DNA from: Aquimarina aggregata
Lineage (GTDB): Bacteria > Bacteroidota > Bacteroidia > Flavobacteriales > Flavobacteriaceae
Direction: 5' to 3'
Length of the DNA: 64,000 bases
NCBI RefSeq assembly: GCF_001632745.1
Contig: NZ_LQRT01000035.1
Location: forward strand, 558,001-622,000
Each line of letters begins with the position of its first letter. The first letter of the stretch is position 1. The notes beneath the pieces are model-generated. The model worked only from the letters and a program-made list of their open reading frames with translations. It had not been told where the DNA came from and searched no databases. Below are positions 35,234-44,184 of the stretch, one piece after another. The position numbers and the translations under genes are program-made.

Positions 35234-38104
35234 ATGAAAACAGACTATGACATCATTATTATTGGTGGAGGAGCTATGGGTCTTTCGACTGCTGCCGAGT
35301 TAAGTACTTCAGGAAAAAAAACTCTTGTTCTCGAACAATTTGGTTTTTTTAACGATAAAGGAAGTTCTGCGGGTCTATCAAGACAGTTTAGAGTTCAATA
35401 TGCACAAAAGTACATGGCACAACTTGCATTAGACTCTATCCCATATTGGGATAAATTACAAAAATCAACTAAAGATATCCTCATCGATAAAGTTGGTTCC
35501 TTATGGTTTGGTGACCCTTCAATTAGTTCTCAAGAAGGTGGTATACAAGCAGCAATAGATGTCATGAAGGAATTAAAAATCCCATTTACAGAGTTAACTG
35601 CTAAAGAGATAGAAAAAGACTTTCCTTTTAAAGATTTACCCAAAGATTATTTTGGTTTCTTTCAAGAAGATGGAGGAATTATTGATCTAGGTGCAACCTT
35701 AAGAACTTTATTTAATATCGCTAATAGTTCTAAAAATATCGAATTAAAAGAATATGAAAAAGTAACTGATATACAATCTAAAAACGATGGAATAATTACT
35801 GTTTCAACAGCCAATGAATCATTTAGTACCGAAAAACTAATTATTACTCCTGGAGCGTATATCAATGACATATTAAAACATTTTGGATTATCTGTAAATG
35901 TTGATATATGGGAAATGTCTTCTGCTTACTATAAAAAAATTGAAGATATTAAACTCCCAACGTGGTTCGTTTTTCAAGAACCGCAAAACACTAGTTTATT
36001 TTATGGGTTTCCAGAGGTAAACTGGGCCAACCCAGGTTATATTAGAGTGGCTCCAGATATTCCGGACGCTATTTTAAAAGATCCTTCACAAAGATCAGGA
36101 AAACCTAGTGAAAAAAGCTTACAACTTAACTCAAATTGGGTAAAAGAGCATATGATTGGATTAAACGATCAGGCAGAATTTACATCTACTTGCTTAATTA
36201 CACTAAACAATAACAATAAAGAACTCATGATTGACACACTTCCTGAGTGGGTTCATAATCATAAGAATATTATAGTATATACTGGTGGTTGGGCCGCTAA
36301 ATTTATACCCTTACTTGGAAAAATATTGGCCGATTTAGCTGTTACAGGCACTACCAAATTTGACATCTCTCCTTTCAAAATTCAGTGGCCAGTTGTAAGA
36401 GGTGAAATAAGCAATAGATTATTGACTACACAAAGAGAAAATCTAAAATTAGATGTAGCCATTGTAGGTGCGGGAGCTTCTGGTTTATATTCGGGGTATC
36501 GTTTGTTAAACGGTACAGACAAAAATGGCAACAAATTAAACTTGGATGTAGGAATTTTTGATCTAAGTGATCGAATTGGTGGAAGACTAGAATCTATCAA
36601 ACTTCCTGGGATGAATGTTGTAGGAGAATTGGGTGGTATGCGTTATATGACAGAGCAAAAAATAGTTACTGCCTTAATAGAAGATGTGTTTTCTACTCAA
36701 TATGCTCTAAAGCCTATTGATTTTCCTATGGGTGATGCCAATCATCATTTATTTTATTTAAGGAAACAACGTTTTTTTGCGAATCGATTTTCTCAAGCAA
36801 AAATTACAGGAGAGCATTTTGAAACCCGATATTTTGTTGAGGATAAATTTAAAGGAAAAAGCTCTGATGATATATTTACTGAAATTATAAGTGAAGTACT
36901 TGAAGCAGACGGATATTCTTTAAAACAAATTCAAGAAAGCCCTTATGCAAGAGAAGTATGGAACGAGGTTAAACAAAAGCTAGTGTATCGATTTCCTGGT
37001 CCCTATGAAAATATGCTTGTCTATAAAATTGGCTTCTGGAATTTATTAAAAGATCGTTCTTCGCAAGAATGTTATGAATTTTTAGCTCAGGCAGGAGGAT
37101 ATTATTCTAATACCATAAACTGGAATGCTGCAGAGGCTTTTCCTTATATGGTTGGTGACTTTGCCAGTGATGCTGTAAAATACAAAACCATCGAAGGAGG
37201 TTACGATCAGGTTTTAACTTGCCTAGCCGATGATTTTATTCAAAAAGGAGGAAAAATACGTATTAAAAACAGGCTGAAAACTTTTAGAAAAAACCCAGAC
37301 AATTCGAGTGAATACAAATACATATTAACTTTTTATAATCTCGAAAAAAAGGATACTTGGGAAGTAGAAGCAAAAGACATTATACTTGGGATGCCCAAAC
37401 GTTCCTTAGAGTTATTAGACCAAGATAATTTCTTCTTTAATATAGACACACAACAGAAATTACACAACAACATGAATTCTGTAACTCCTGAACCTTCTTT
37501 TAAAATATTACTAGGGTTTGAGGATCCTTGGTGGGAAAAAGGTTTAGGCGCAAAAGCAGGTGAATCCATTACTGATTTACCTATGAGGCAATGCTATTAT
37601 TTTGGTGTTGATCCTAAAAACTCACATTCTCTATTTCTAGCCAGTTATAATGATATGAGAACTGTAAGTTTCTGGCAAGCATTAGAAAAAGGAGAGAAAT
37701 TCCAGACTACAGAAACAAGACTTGTACGTGCTAAAAATACAATATATCCAAATTATGAACACGCCAGTAAGGTAATGGTAGACGAAGTTATGAGTCAAGT
37801 AAAAGAATTACACGGTCCAGCTATCGAAATACCGAATCCGTATACTTCTGCTTTTAAAGATTGGACAAAAGATCCTTATGGCGGCGGTTATCACGCATGG
37901 AAAAACAATTATAAAGTATGGGAAGTAATGCCATATATGAGACATCCTTATAAAGAAGAAAGAATCTTTATTGCGGGAGAAGCCTACTCTGATCAACAAG
38001 GATGGGTTGAAGGTGCGTTTTGTGTTGCAGAACATATTATGAGAGAGAAATATGAACTAGAATGTCCTTCTTGGTTAGATCAGGATTATTATATCGGATG
38101 GTAA
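35234..38104 (+). CDS. Fused double flavoprotein: sarcosine-oxidase-type DAO domain plus flavin amine oxidase
   Basis: A 956-residue fusion of two FAD oxidases. Residues 1-385 are a DAO-family unit of the monomeric sarcosine/N-methyltryptophan oxidase type: DYDIIIIGGGAMGLSTA (GxGxxG near 11-16), GSSAGLSRQFRVQY, and Cys320 in TSTCLITLN, where monomeric sarcosine oxidases bind FAD covalently. Residues 405-956 are a flavin amine oxidase/L-amino-acid oxidase unit with its own dinucleotide fold (VAIVGAGASGLYSGYR, G412-G414-G417), DRIGGRLE, GELGGMRYM, and the C-terminal FAD motif IFIAGEAYSDQQGWVEGA. No signal peptide, so cytoplasmic. Both halves look intact. A tandem oxidation of one amine substrate is plausible; the substrate is unknown. 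Confidence 0.9.
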   Translation: MKTDYDIIIIGGGAMGLSTAAELSTSGKKTLVLEQFGFFNDKGSSAGLSRQFRVQYAQKYMAQLALDSIPYWDKLQKSTKDILIDKVGSLWFGDPSISSQEGGIQAAIDVMKELKIPFTELTAKEIEKDFPFKDLPKDYFGFFQEDGGIIDLGATLRTLFNIANSSKNIELKEYEKVTDIQSKNDGIITVSTANESFSTEKLIITPGAYINDILKHFGLSVNVDIWEMSSAYYKKIEDIKLPTWFVFQEPQNTSLFYGFPEVNWANPGYIRVAPDIPDAILKDPSQRSGKPSEKSLQLNSNWVKEHMIGLNDQAEFTSTCLITLNNNNKELMIDTLPEWVHNHKNIIVYTGGWAAKFIPLLGKILADLAVTGTTKFDISPFKIQWPVVRGEISNRLLTTQRENLKLDVAIVGAGASGLYSGYRLLNGTDKNGNKLNLDVGIFDLSDRIGGRLESIKLPGMNVVGELGGMRYMTEQKIVTALIEDVFSTQYALKPIDFPMGDANHHLFYLRKQRFFANRFSQAKITGEHFETRYFVEDKFKGKSSDDIFTEIISEVLEADGYSLKQIQESPYAREVWNEVKQKLVYRFPGPYENMLVYKIGFWNLLKDRSSQECYEFLAQAGGYYSNTINWNAAEAFPYMVGDFASDAVKYKTIEGGYDQVLTCLADDFIQKGGKIRIKNRLKTFRKNPDNSSEYKYILTFYNLEKKDTWEVEAKDIILGMPKRSLELLDQDNFFFNIDTQQKLHNNMNSVTPEPSFKILLGFEDPWWEKGLGAKAGESITDLPMRQCYYFGVDPKNSHSLFLASYNDMRTVSFWQALEKGEKFQTTETRLVRAKNTIYPNYEHASKVMVDEVMSQVKELHGPAIEIPNPYTSAFKDWTKDPYGGGYHAWKNNYKVWEVMPYMRHPYKEERIFIAGEAYSDQQGWVEGAFCVAEHIMREKYELECPSWLDQDYYIGW

Positions 38105-38128
38105 AAATAAGCTATTTACAGTAAACAC

Positions 38129-38163
38129 AAAAGGGGAAGTATCCTATGAAAACTTCCCCTTTT
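38129..38163. terminator. Bidirectional terminator between the fusion oxidase gene and nrdA
   Basis: Perfect 12-base arms AAAAGGGGAAGT (38129-38140) and its complement (38152-38163) with an 11-base loop and A/T runs on both sides. It lies 24 bases after the oxidase stop and 20 beyond the nrdA stop. Confidence 0.88.
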
Positions 38164-38183
38164 TCCCTATTATAAATTGGATC

Positions 38184-40649
38184 TTAAGATCCACACATTA
38201 AACAGTCGTCTCCTTCGCCTTCTTTTGATTGTGCTATAATTGCACGAAGTTCTTCTGGAGAAAGCGCTGTTCCTTCTACAGGAACTGGCTCTGATTTTGG
38301 TTCTGCTTTAGCAGTTGCTTGCGCTTCCATCACCTGTGCAGCAGCCACAGCTACTTTTTCAGGTTGTACATCTTCTTTCTTTTCACTTTTAAGTGTAAAC
38401 TTAATAGCATCAACGGCAGATTTTGTTCTTAGGTAGTACATTCCTGTTTTCAATCCACTTTTCCAAGCATAGAAATGCATAGATGTTAATTTTGCCATCG
38501 TTGCACCTTCCATAAACAAGTTCAATGATTGAGACTGGTCAATAAAATACCCTCTATGACGTGACATATCAATAATATCTTTCATACTTAGCTCCCAAAC
38601 AGTTTTATATAACTCTTTAAGATCTTGCGGAATAATGTCTATATTTTGGATAGATCCATTTGCACGCATAATAGCATCTTTAAGATCATCTGTCCATAAT
38701 CCTAACTTTACTAAATCCTCTAATAAATGCTTATTAACTACTATAAATTCTCCTGATAATACACGTCTTGTATAAATATTGCTTGTGTATGGCTCAAAAG
38801 CTTCGTTATTTCCTAATATCTGAGAAGTAGATGCTGTTGGCATAGGAGCAACTAATAATGAGTTACGCACACCATTTTTAAGCACTTGCTTACGCAATTT
38901 TGCCCAATCCCAACGACCACTTAACTCTTCATCTTTTATACCCCATAAATTGTATTGAAACTCTCCTTTTGATATCGGAGACCCTTCATAACTCTGGTAA
39001 GCTCCATCTACTTTTGCTTCTTCCATAGATGCCGTTACTGCAGCAAAATAAAGTGTTTCAAAAATCTCTTGATTTAATTTTTTAGCCTCATCACTTGTAA
39101 ATGGTAAACGTAATTGTATAAAAGTATCTGCTAAACCTTGTACACCTAAACCAATCGGGCGATGACGTACATTAGAGTTTTCGGCTTCTTTTACCGGGTA
39201 ATAATTACGATCAATTACTTTGTTTAAGTTTTTAGTTACTCGTTTTGTAATTCTAAACAGTTCTTTATGATCAAATTCTCCATTTTTCACAAACATTGGT
39301 AATGCTATAGAGGCAAGATTACAAACTGCTACTTCATCAGGGCTTGTATATTCTAAGATCTCTGTACATAAATTAGAAGAACGAATAGTTCCTAAATTTT
39401 GTTGATTAGATTTGCGGTTTGCAGCATCTTTATACAACATATACGGTGTACCTGTCTCAATTTGTGACTCTAAGATTTTCTCCCAAAGTTCACGTGCTTT
39501 TATAGTTCTACGTCCTTTACCTTCTGATTCAAAACGTAAATACGCTTCTTCGAATTCATCACTATGGATATCAAATAAACCAGGGCATTCGTTAGGACAC
39601 ATTAATGTCCATTCTGCATCATCTTGTACACGTTTCATGAATAAATCAGGAATCCACATTGCATAAAACAAATCACGCGCACGCATTTCTTCTTTACCAT
39701 GGTTTTTCTTAAGATCTAAGAAGTCAAAAATATCTGCATGCCATGGTTCTACATATATTGCAAAGGATCCTTTTCTTTTTCCTCCTCCTTGATCAACATA
39801 ACGAGCTGTATCATTATACACTCTAAGCATAGGTACAATACCGTTAGATGTACCATTAGTTCCTGCTATGTATGATCCTGTAGCACGAACATTATGAATA
39901 GATAACCCTATACCTCCTGCAGATTGAGAAATCTTAGCCGTTTGCTTTAACGTATCGTATATACCATCTATACTATCATCTTTCATTGTTAAAAGAAAAC
40001 AAGATGACATTTGTGGTTTTGGTGTTCCAGCGTTAAATAATGTAGGGGTAGCGTGTGTAAAATATTTTTTAGACATTAACTCATAGGTCTCTATAGCTGC
40101 ATCCAAATCATTTGGATGAATCCCTATAGAAACTCGCATAAGCATATGTTGCGGACGTTCTGCAATCTTACCGTTTATCTTAAGTAAGTATGAACGTTCT
40201 AATGTTTTAAAACCAAAATAATCATAACCAAAATCACGATTATATATAATAGTAGAATCTAATTTCTCTTTATTCTTAATAATCACATCATATACATCAT
40301 CTGCGATTAACGGTGCTTTTTTACCTGTTCGCGGATTAACATACTCATATAGATCAGTTACTACTTCTGAGAAAGTTTTCTTTGTATTCTTGTGTAAATT
40401 TGAGACTGAAATTCGAGCCGCAAGTTTGGCATAATCTGGGTGTGTTATCGTCATCGTTGCTGCTATTTCTGCTGCAAGATTATCTAACTCACTAGTTGTC
40501 ACCCCATCGTACAATCCTTCTATCACTCTCATCGCAACCTTTACTGGGTCAACTAATGGATTAAGCCCATAACATAATTTTCTTACCCTTGCGGTAATTT
40601 TGTCGAACATAATTGGTTCTTTACGTCCATCTCTTTTTACTACATACAT
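38184..40649 (-). CDS. nrdA: Ribonucleoside-diphosphate reductase alpha subunit, class Ia
   Basis: Reduces ribonucleoside diphosphates to deoxy forms with the radical supplied by NrdB. An 821-residue protein with an N-terminal ATP-cone (MYVVKRDGRKEPIMFDKITA onward, about 1-95), the 10-stranded barrel with MSSCFLLTM, NLCTEILEYT and PMPTASTSQ, and a C-terminal swinging-arm Cys pair CLMC two residues from the end. I start at ATG 40649; the frame runs 15 residues further upstream to 40694 but MYVVKRDG is the family start. An Ala/Glu/Pro-rich linker precedes the Cys arm. It is downstream of nrdB on the same strand, 314 bases away. Confidence 0.96.
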   Translation of the reverse strand: MYVVKRDGRKEPIMFDKITARVRKLCYGLNPLVDPVKVAMRVIEGLYDGVTTSELDNLAAEIAATMTITHPDYAKLAARISVSNLHKNTKKTFSEVVTDLYEYVNPRTGKKAPLIADDVYDVIIKNKEKLDSTIIYNRDFGYDYFGFKTLERSYLLKINGKIAERPQHMLMRVSIGIHPNDLDAAIETYELMSKKYFTHATPTLFNAGTPKPQMSSCFLLTMKDDSIDGIYDTLKQTAKISQSAGGIGLSIHNVRATGSYIAGTNGTSNGIVPMLRVYNDTARYVDQGGGKRKGSFAIYVEPWHADIFDFLDLKKNHGKEEMRARDLFYAMWIPDLFMKRVQDDAEWTLMCPNECPGLFDIHSDEFEEAYLRFESEGKGRRTIKARELWEKILESQIETGTPYMLYKDAANRKSNQQNLGTIRSSNLCTEILEYTSPDEVAVCNLASIALPMFVKNGEFDHKELFRITKRVTKNLNKVIDRNYYPVKEAENSNVRHRPIGLGVQGLADTFIQLRLPFTSDEAKKLNQEIFETLYFAAVTASMEEAKVDGAYQSYEGSPISKGEFQYNLWGIKDEELSGRWDWAKLRKQVLKNGVRNSLLVAPMPTASTSQILGNNEAFEPYTSNIYTRRVLSGEFIVVNKHLLEDLVKLGLWTDDLKDAIMRANGSIQNIDIIPQDLKELYKTVWELSMKDIIDMSRHRGYFIDQSQSLNLFMEGATMAKLTSMHFYAWKSGLKTGMYYLRTKSAVDAIKFTLKSEKKEDVQPEKVAVAAAQVMEAQATAKAEPKSEPVPVEGTALSPEELRAIIAQSKEGEGDDCLMCGS

Positions 40650-40963
40650 ACGTTTTTTGGTTTTTAAAACTTTCTTCCCTAGAAGAAAATGCAATTACTT
40701 TGTGTTGCTAATTATACAATTTGAATCCCAAAAAATCATATTTCATCTACTAGAAATAAGCTAATAAACAGAATCTTTACAATTCTAAATTAGAATAGCC
40801 CTACTACATCAAATATAATTCTCTGACTTTCGTCCCTTTTTGTTGTTGTAACTCGCTTTTAAAAAGCTGTATCAAACTGAGCTAATCTTCATAAAACAGA
40901 AGAAATGTTTGTGACTAGCTCAGAATGATTATATTATTAATGTTTGGAGGTAATTTCTAAGAA
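40650..40963 (-). other. 314-base nrdB-nrdA intergenic region
   Basis: No gene supported. An imperfect stem with arms near 40877-40887 (CTGAGCTAATC) and 40912-40922 (GACTAGCTCAG, one mismatch) encloses a smaller CTTC/GAAG stem; it lies 42 bases past the nrdB stop on the minus strand and could be a processing or partial termination site. No exact TAnnTTTG element was found ahead of nrdA. Confidence 0.45.
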
Positions 40964-41941
40964 CTAGAAATCGGCATCAAAACTTATTTTGTTCTCTTCG
41001 GTATCTTTGTTGAGTACTCCAGCTTTTTGATATTCTGAAACTCTTTTTTCAAAGAAATTAGTTTTTCCTTGCAAGGAAATCATATCCATAAAATCGAATG
41101 GATTTGCGGTTCCGTATTCTTTCTCACATTCTAATTCTACTAATAATCTATCTGTAACAAATTCTAGATACTGCGTCATTAATTTTGAATTCATACCTAT
41201 TAAACTTGCAGGAAGTGATTCGGTAATAAACTCTCTTTCTATATTTAACGCATCTACAATAATCTCACGAATTCTTTCTTTTGGCACTTTGTTTACTAAG
41301 TGTTTATTATGCAAGTGTACTGCAAAGTCACAATGAACACCTTCGTCTCTAGATATTAACTCGTTAGAAAATGTTAAACCTGGCATTAGTCCACGTTTTT
41401 TAAGCCAAAAAATAGAACAAAATGCTCCTGAAAAGAAAATCCCTTCTACAGCAGCAAATGCTATAAGACGTTCTGCAAAAGAATCAGAATCGATCCATTT
41501 TAAAGCCCAATCTGCTTTTTTCTTAATCGCAGGGAAATTTTCAATTGCATTAAACAGTAAATCTTTTTCTTTTTCGTCTTTTACATAAGTATCTATAAGT
41601 AGTGAATACGTTTCAGAATGAATGTTTTCCATCATGATCTGAAAACCATAGAAAAATTTTGCTTCACTATACTGAACTTCATTTACAAAATTTTCTGCAA
41701 GATTTTCATTTACAATTCCATCTGATGCTGCAAAAAATGCTAAAATATGTTTGATAAAATACTTTTCATCTGCTGTAAGTTTTGTAGACCAATCTGTAAG
41801 ATCCTGATGTAAATCAATTTCTTCTGCAGTCCAAAAACTAGCTTCGGATTTTTTATACCATTCCCAAATATCATGATGTTGAATCGGGAAAATCACGAAT
41901 CGATCTTTGTTTTCTTGCAAAATAGGTTCTACGATGCTCAT
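40964..41941 (-). CDS. nrdB: Ribonucleoside-diphosphate reductase beta subunit, class Ia
   Basis: Holds the di-iron tyrosyl-radical cofactor for NrdA. A 325-residue protein with ligand Asp43 (AEEIDLHQD), Glu105 and His108 in MMENIHSETY, and the likely radical Tyr112. The segment FFAASDGIVNENLAENF and the MENIHSETYSLLIDTY block are very like the eukaryotic R2 type. The C-terminal tail (DTEENKISFDADF) ends in the acidic, Phe-containing peptide that docks on NrdA. The start is clear. Direct repeats lie about 100 bases upstream. Confidence 0.96.
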   Translation of the reverse strand: MSIVEPILQENKDRFVIFPIQHHDIWEWYKKSEASFWTAEEIDLHQDLTDWSTKLTADEKYFIKHILAFFAASDGIVNENLAENFVNEVQYSEAKFFYGFQIMMENIHSETYSLLIDTYVKDEKEKDLLFNAIENFPAIKKKADWALKWIDSDSFAERLIAFAAVEGIFFSGAFCSIFWLKKRGLMPGLTFSNELISRDEGVHCDFAVHLHNKHLVNKVPKERIREIIVDALNIEREFITESLPASLIGMNSKLMTQYLEFVTDRLLVELECEKEYGTANPFDFMDMISLQGKTNFFEKRVSEYQKAGVLNKDTEENKISFDADF

Positions 41942-42338
41942 CTTAATTTTTTTTAGCTGTTTTTCTTACAATTTCTCTCTTTCCGCTATGGACTAACAAA
42001 GATCAAAAAATACCGTAAAAGTTCTACCAAAAGTTAACAAACGTTTTCAACAAAGTTTTCAACACGAAGTGAATACCATAAAAAAACATAGGCTTAACAA
42101 TACATTTATAAAACACTGTTAATCAGATATTTATATCTATTTTAAAAAATACAATTATGCCATGTTTTGTTTCAAAAAACTCTTATTTCTCGGCTGCTAA
42201 CCGTGTTTTTTTAACAAAAAAAACAAAACCTCAAAACAAGTCAATTTACGGCAAAACCGTAACGTTAAAACTGTTGTTTTTCACTAAAAAAACATTAAAA
42301 ATAAATTTTAATTAAGCTAGGAAATCTAAAAAGTGAAG
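41942..42338 (-). other. 397-base region upstream of nrdB
   Basis: No gene supported. Going from nrdB outward it holds: GATCTTTG on the minus strand (near 42001), one base from a -7 element; two exact repeats of GTTTTCAACA (42043-42064); a 6-base stem TTACGG/CCGTAA at 42246-42262; and an A/T-rich 11-base stem (42322-42332 with 42344-42354) that overlaps the end of the DUF3109 gene and may help end its transcript. Confidence 0.55.
42043..42064 (-). repeat. Two direct repeats of TGTTGAAAAC upstream of nrdB, candidate regulator sites
   Basis: On the plus strand GTTTTCAACA occurs at 42043-42052 and 42055-42064, a 12-base period close to one helical turn. Read on the minus strand (nrdB direction) the unit is TGTTGAAAAC, two mismatches from the DnaA box TGTGGATAAC. 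The repeats sit about 100-125 bases upstream of the nrdB ATG. Confidence 0.45.
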
Positions 42339-42908
42339 TTATTTTTTTAGATTTTCGGCAACTTTTTCAAGTTCTAAATACCAATTCTCTCCGAATTTTC
42401 GGATCAAAGCGTCTTTAACAAATTTATACACGGGCACCTGTAATTCTTTCCCTAAAGTACACGCATCATCACATATTTCCCATTTGTGATAATTTACTGC
42501 TGAAAACTCGGTATATTCTTGCACGCGTATTGGATATAAATGACAGGAAACGGGTTTTTTCCAATCTACATCTCCTTGGTTATATGCTTCTTCAATCGCA
42601 CATGATGCTATACCTTTTTCATCAAAAATAACATATGCACAATCAGCTCCATTAATTAAAGGAGTTTCAAGCTCTCCATTTTCTGTCTTCACAAAGGTTC
42701 CTTGTTCTTCTATAGCTGCAATACCTTCTTCTCGCAAATACGATTTAATTACAGGATATATCTCTTCTAGCTTTTGGGTTTCAGATACTTCTAGCGGAGC
42801 TCCAGCTTCACCATCAATACAACATGCGCCCTTGCACGCAGAGAGATTACAGACAAAATCTTTCTCGATAATATCTTCAGAAATAATAGTTTTCCCTAAT
42901 TGAAACAT
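42339..42908 (-). CDS. DUF3109/YkgJ-like cysteine-cluster protein
   Basis: A 189-residue cytoplasmic protein with a conserved metal-binding Cys pattern: CNLSACKGACC (Cys20, 25, 29, 30), a Cys in NGADCAYVIFDEKGIASC, then PVSCHLYPIRV and CDDACTLG. The family is presumed to bind zinc or an iron-sulfur cluster; its function is unknown. It is divergent from marC across a short region with an inverted repeat. The length is usual for the family as I recall it. Confidence 0.85.
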   Translation of the reverse strand: MFQLGKTIISEDIIEKDFVCNLSACKGACCIDGEAGAPLEVSETQKLEEIYPVIKSYLREEGIAAIEEQGTFVKTENGELETPLINGADCAYVIFDEKGIASCAIEEAYNQGDVDWKKPVSCHLYPIRVQEYTEFSAVNYHKWEICDDACTLGKELQVPVYKFVKDALIRKFGENWYLELEKVAENLKK

Positions 42909-42966
42909 GCCGCTAAGATAATTCTTATACCAGAGAATTTTTACAATTTATTCACCTTTTTATAAT

Positions 42967-42985
42967 ACCTTTATTAAATAAAGGT
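42967..42985. promoter_or_regulatory. Inverted repeat in the DUF3109-marC divergent promoter region
   Basis: ACCTTTAT (42967-42974) and ATAAAGGT (42978-42985) around TAA. The plus strand contains TACCTTTA, one base from the -7 consensus, 47 bases ahead of marC. It may be a regulator site or chance in A/T-rich DNA. Confidence 0.3.
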
Positions 42986-43021
42986 TATTTACATTTACAA
43001 AAAAACTGAAACCATCGCTAC

Positions 43022-43594
43022 ATGAACTTCGACCTTAAAGAAATATTAACAGCAAGTATGATCTTATTTGCCGTTATAGATATTGTAGGAAGTATTCCTA
43101 TTATTATTGATCTACGTAAAAAAGCAGGACATATTCAAAGTGAAAAAGCATCTATCGTTGCTGCCATTATTATGATTCTTTTCTTATTTGTAGGTAAAGA
43201 AATCTTAAGCCTAATAGGAATAGACGTTAATTCTTTTGCTGTTGCTGGTTCTTTTATCATTTTTTTCCTTGCCATAGAAATGATCTTAGGTATCCAATTA
43301 TACAAAGACGATGCTCCAGAAACTGCAGCTGTAGTGCCATTAGCTTTTCCTTTAATTGCCGGTGCAGGTACTATGACTTCAATCTTATCCCTGAGAGCAG
43401 AATATCAACCCATTAATATTGTAATCGCAATTATCATCAATATTATCTTTGTATATGTAGTATTAAAAGCTTCTGGAAGAATAGAAAAAGTCTTAGGAAA
43501 ACAAGGAATTAATGTGGTAAGAAAGATATTTGGAGTAATTTTGTTGGCGATAGCCGTTAAATTATTTGCGACTAATATTAAAGGATTATTTTAA
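43022..43594 (+). CDS. MarC-family integral membrane protein
   Basis: A 190-residue membrane protein with six hydrophobic helices in the MarC pattern: LTASMILFAVIDIVGSIPII, IVAAIIMILFLFVGKEIL, VAGSFIIFFLAIEMILGIQL, the motif VVPLAFPLIAGAGTMTSIL, and two C-terminal helices ending in NVVRKIFGVILLAIAVKLF. Family function is unsettled; older links to antibiotic resistance are not reliable. A small membrane protein gene follows after 18 bases. Confidence 0.92.
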   Translation: MNFDLKEILTASMILFAVIDIVGSIPIIIDLRKKAGHIQSEKASIVAAIIMILFLFVGKEILSLIGIDVNSFAVAGSFIIFFLAIEMILGIQLYKDDAPETAAVVPLAFPLIAGAGTMTSILSLRAEYQPINIVIAIIINIIFVYVVLKASGRIEKVLGKQGINVVRKIFGVILLAIAVKLFATNIKGLF

Positions 43595-43612
43595 ATCTTT
43601 AAATCAAACATT

Positions 43613-43813
43613 TTGAAATATTTTATTTACGCATTAATTACAATTGCGACAGTTTTATTAATTTACAATGCTACACATTTAGAAATTGACAATTTACTTA
43701 TCGGTGATAGTAAAACAGCTCTTATTGGTATTTTGGCTTCTGCATGTGTTATTATATTATTGCTTATTTTATTAATGTCTAGGCGCATTCAACAAAAAAA
43801 CACAAAGCGCTAA
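43613..43813 (+). CDS. Small two-helix membrane protein, TTG start
   Basis: A 66-residue protein with two membrane helices: MKYFIYALITIATVLLIYNA and a second in IGILASACVIILLLILLMS, then a basic tail. The only sensible start is TTG at 43613; there is no ATG before the first helix. I recall similar short proteins next to marC in other Flavobacteriia, which supports a real gene. It is 18 bases after marC and probably co-transcribed. Confidence 0.7.
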   Translation: MKYFIYALITIATVLLIYNATHLEIDNLLIGDSKTALIGILASACVIILLLILLMSRRIQQKNTKR

Positions 43814-43835
43814 TAACTATTTAAAAGTTCTATGT

Positions 43836-44141
43836 TTATTTGAAAACAAAGAAACATGCGATAATTACTGGTGGAATAGATATCACCATAAGAATCATAA
43901 ATAAATTATGAAGTTTTCTGAAAATTAAAGCTCTTTTTAATGATTTCCTGAGCTTTACATCTCCCGAGTTTATATGTTCTCTTATAATATCAGCAGACAC
44001 ATATGAGGTATCTACCAAAATATCATGTTTCAGAAAAATAGCTGCACTATTATCTAGTAGTCTAAAGGCAACTGCTATAATGAAGAAAAAAAGTGGCGAG
44101 CAAATTGCTATGGCAGTCAAATACTCAATAAATTCTTTCAT
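43836..44141 (-). CDS. Small membrane protein of unknown function
   Basis: A 101-residue protein with an N-terminal helix (YLTAIAICSPLFFFIIAVAF) and a C-terminal helix (LHNLFMILMVISIPPVIIACFF). The middle segment is polar (VSADIIREHINSGDVKLRKSL). No family known to me. It converges on the small gene after marC with 22 bases between stops, and lies 43 bases after the protease gene on the same strand. Confidence 0.65.
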   Translation of the reverse strand: MKEFIEYLTAIAICSPLFFFIIAVAFRLLDNSAAIFLKHDILVDTSYVSADIIREHINSGDVKLRKSLKRALIFRKLHNLFMILMVISIPPVIIACFFVFK

Positions 44142-44184
44142 ACTATGGGGCTTACACCTATTTAGCCTTATAATTGGCCGGTTA

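Noticed and set aside
38184..41941. NrdR boxes near nrdA/nrdB
   Set aside because: No pair of sequences resembling the NrdR consensus was found upstream of either gene.
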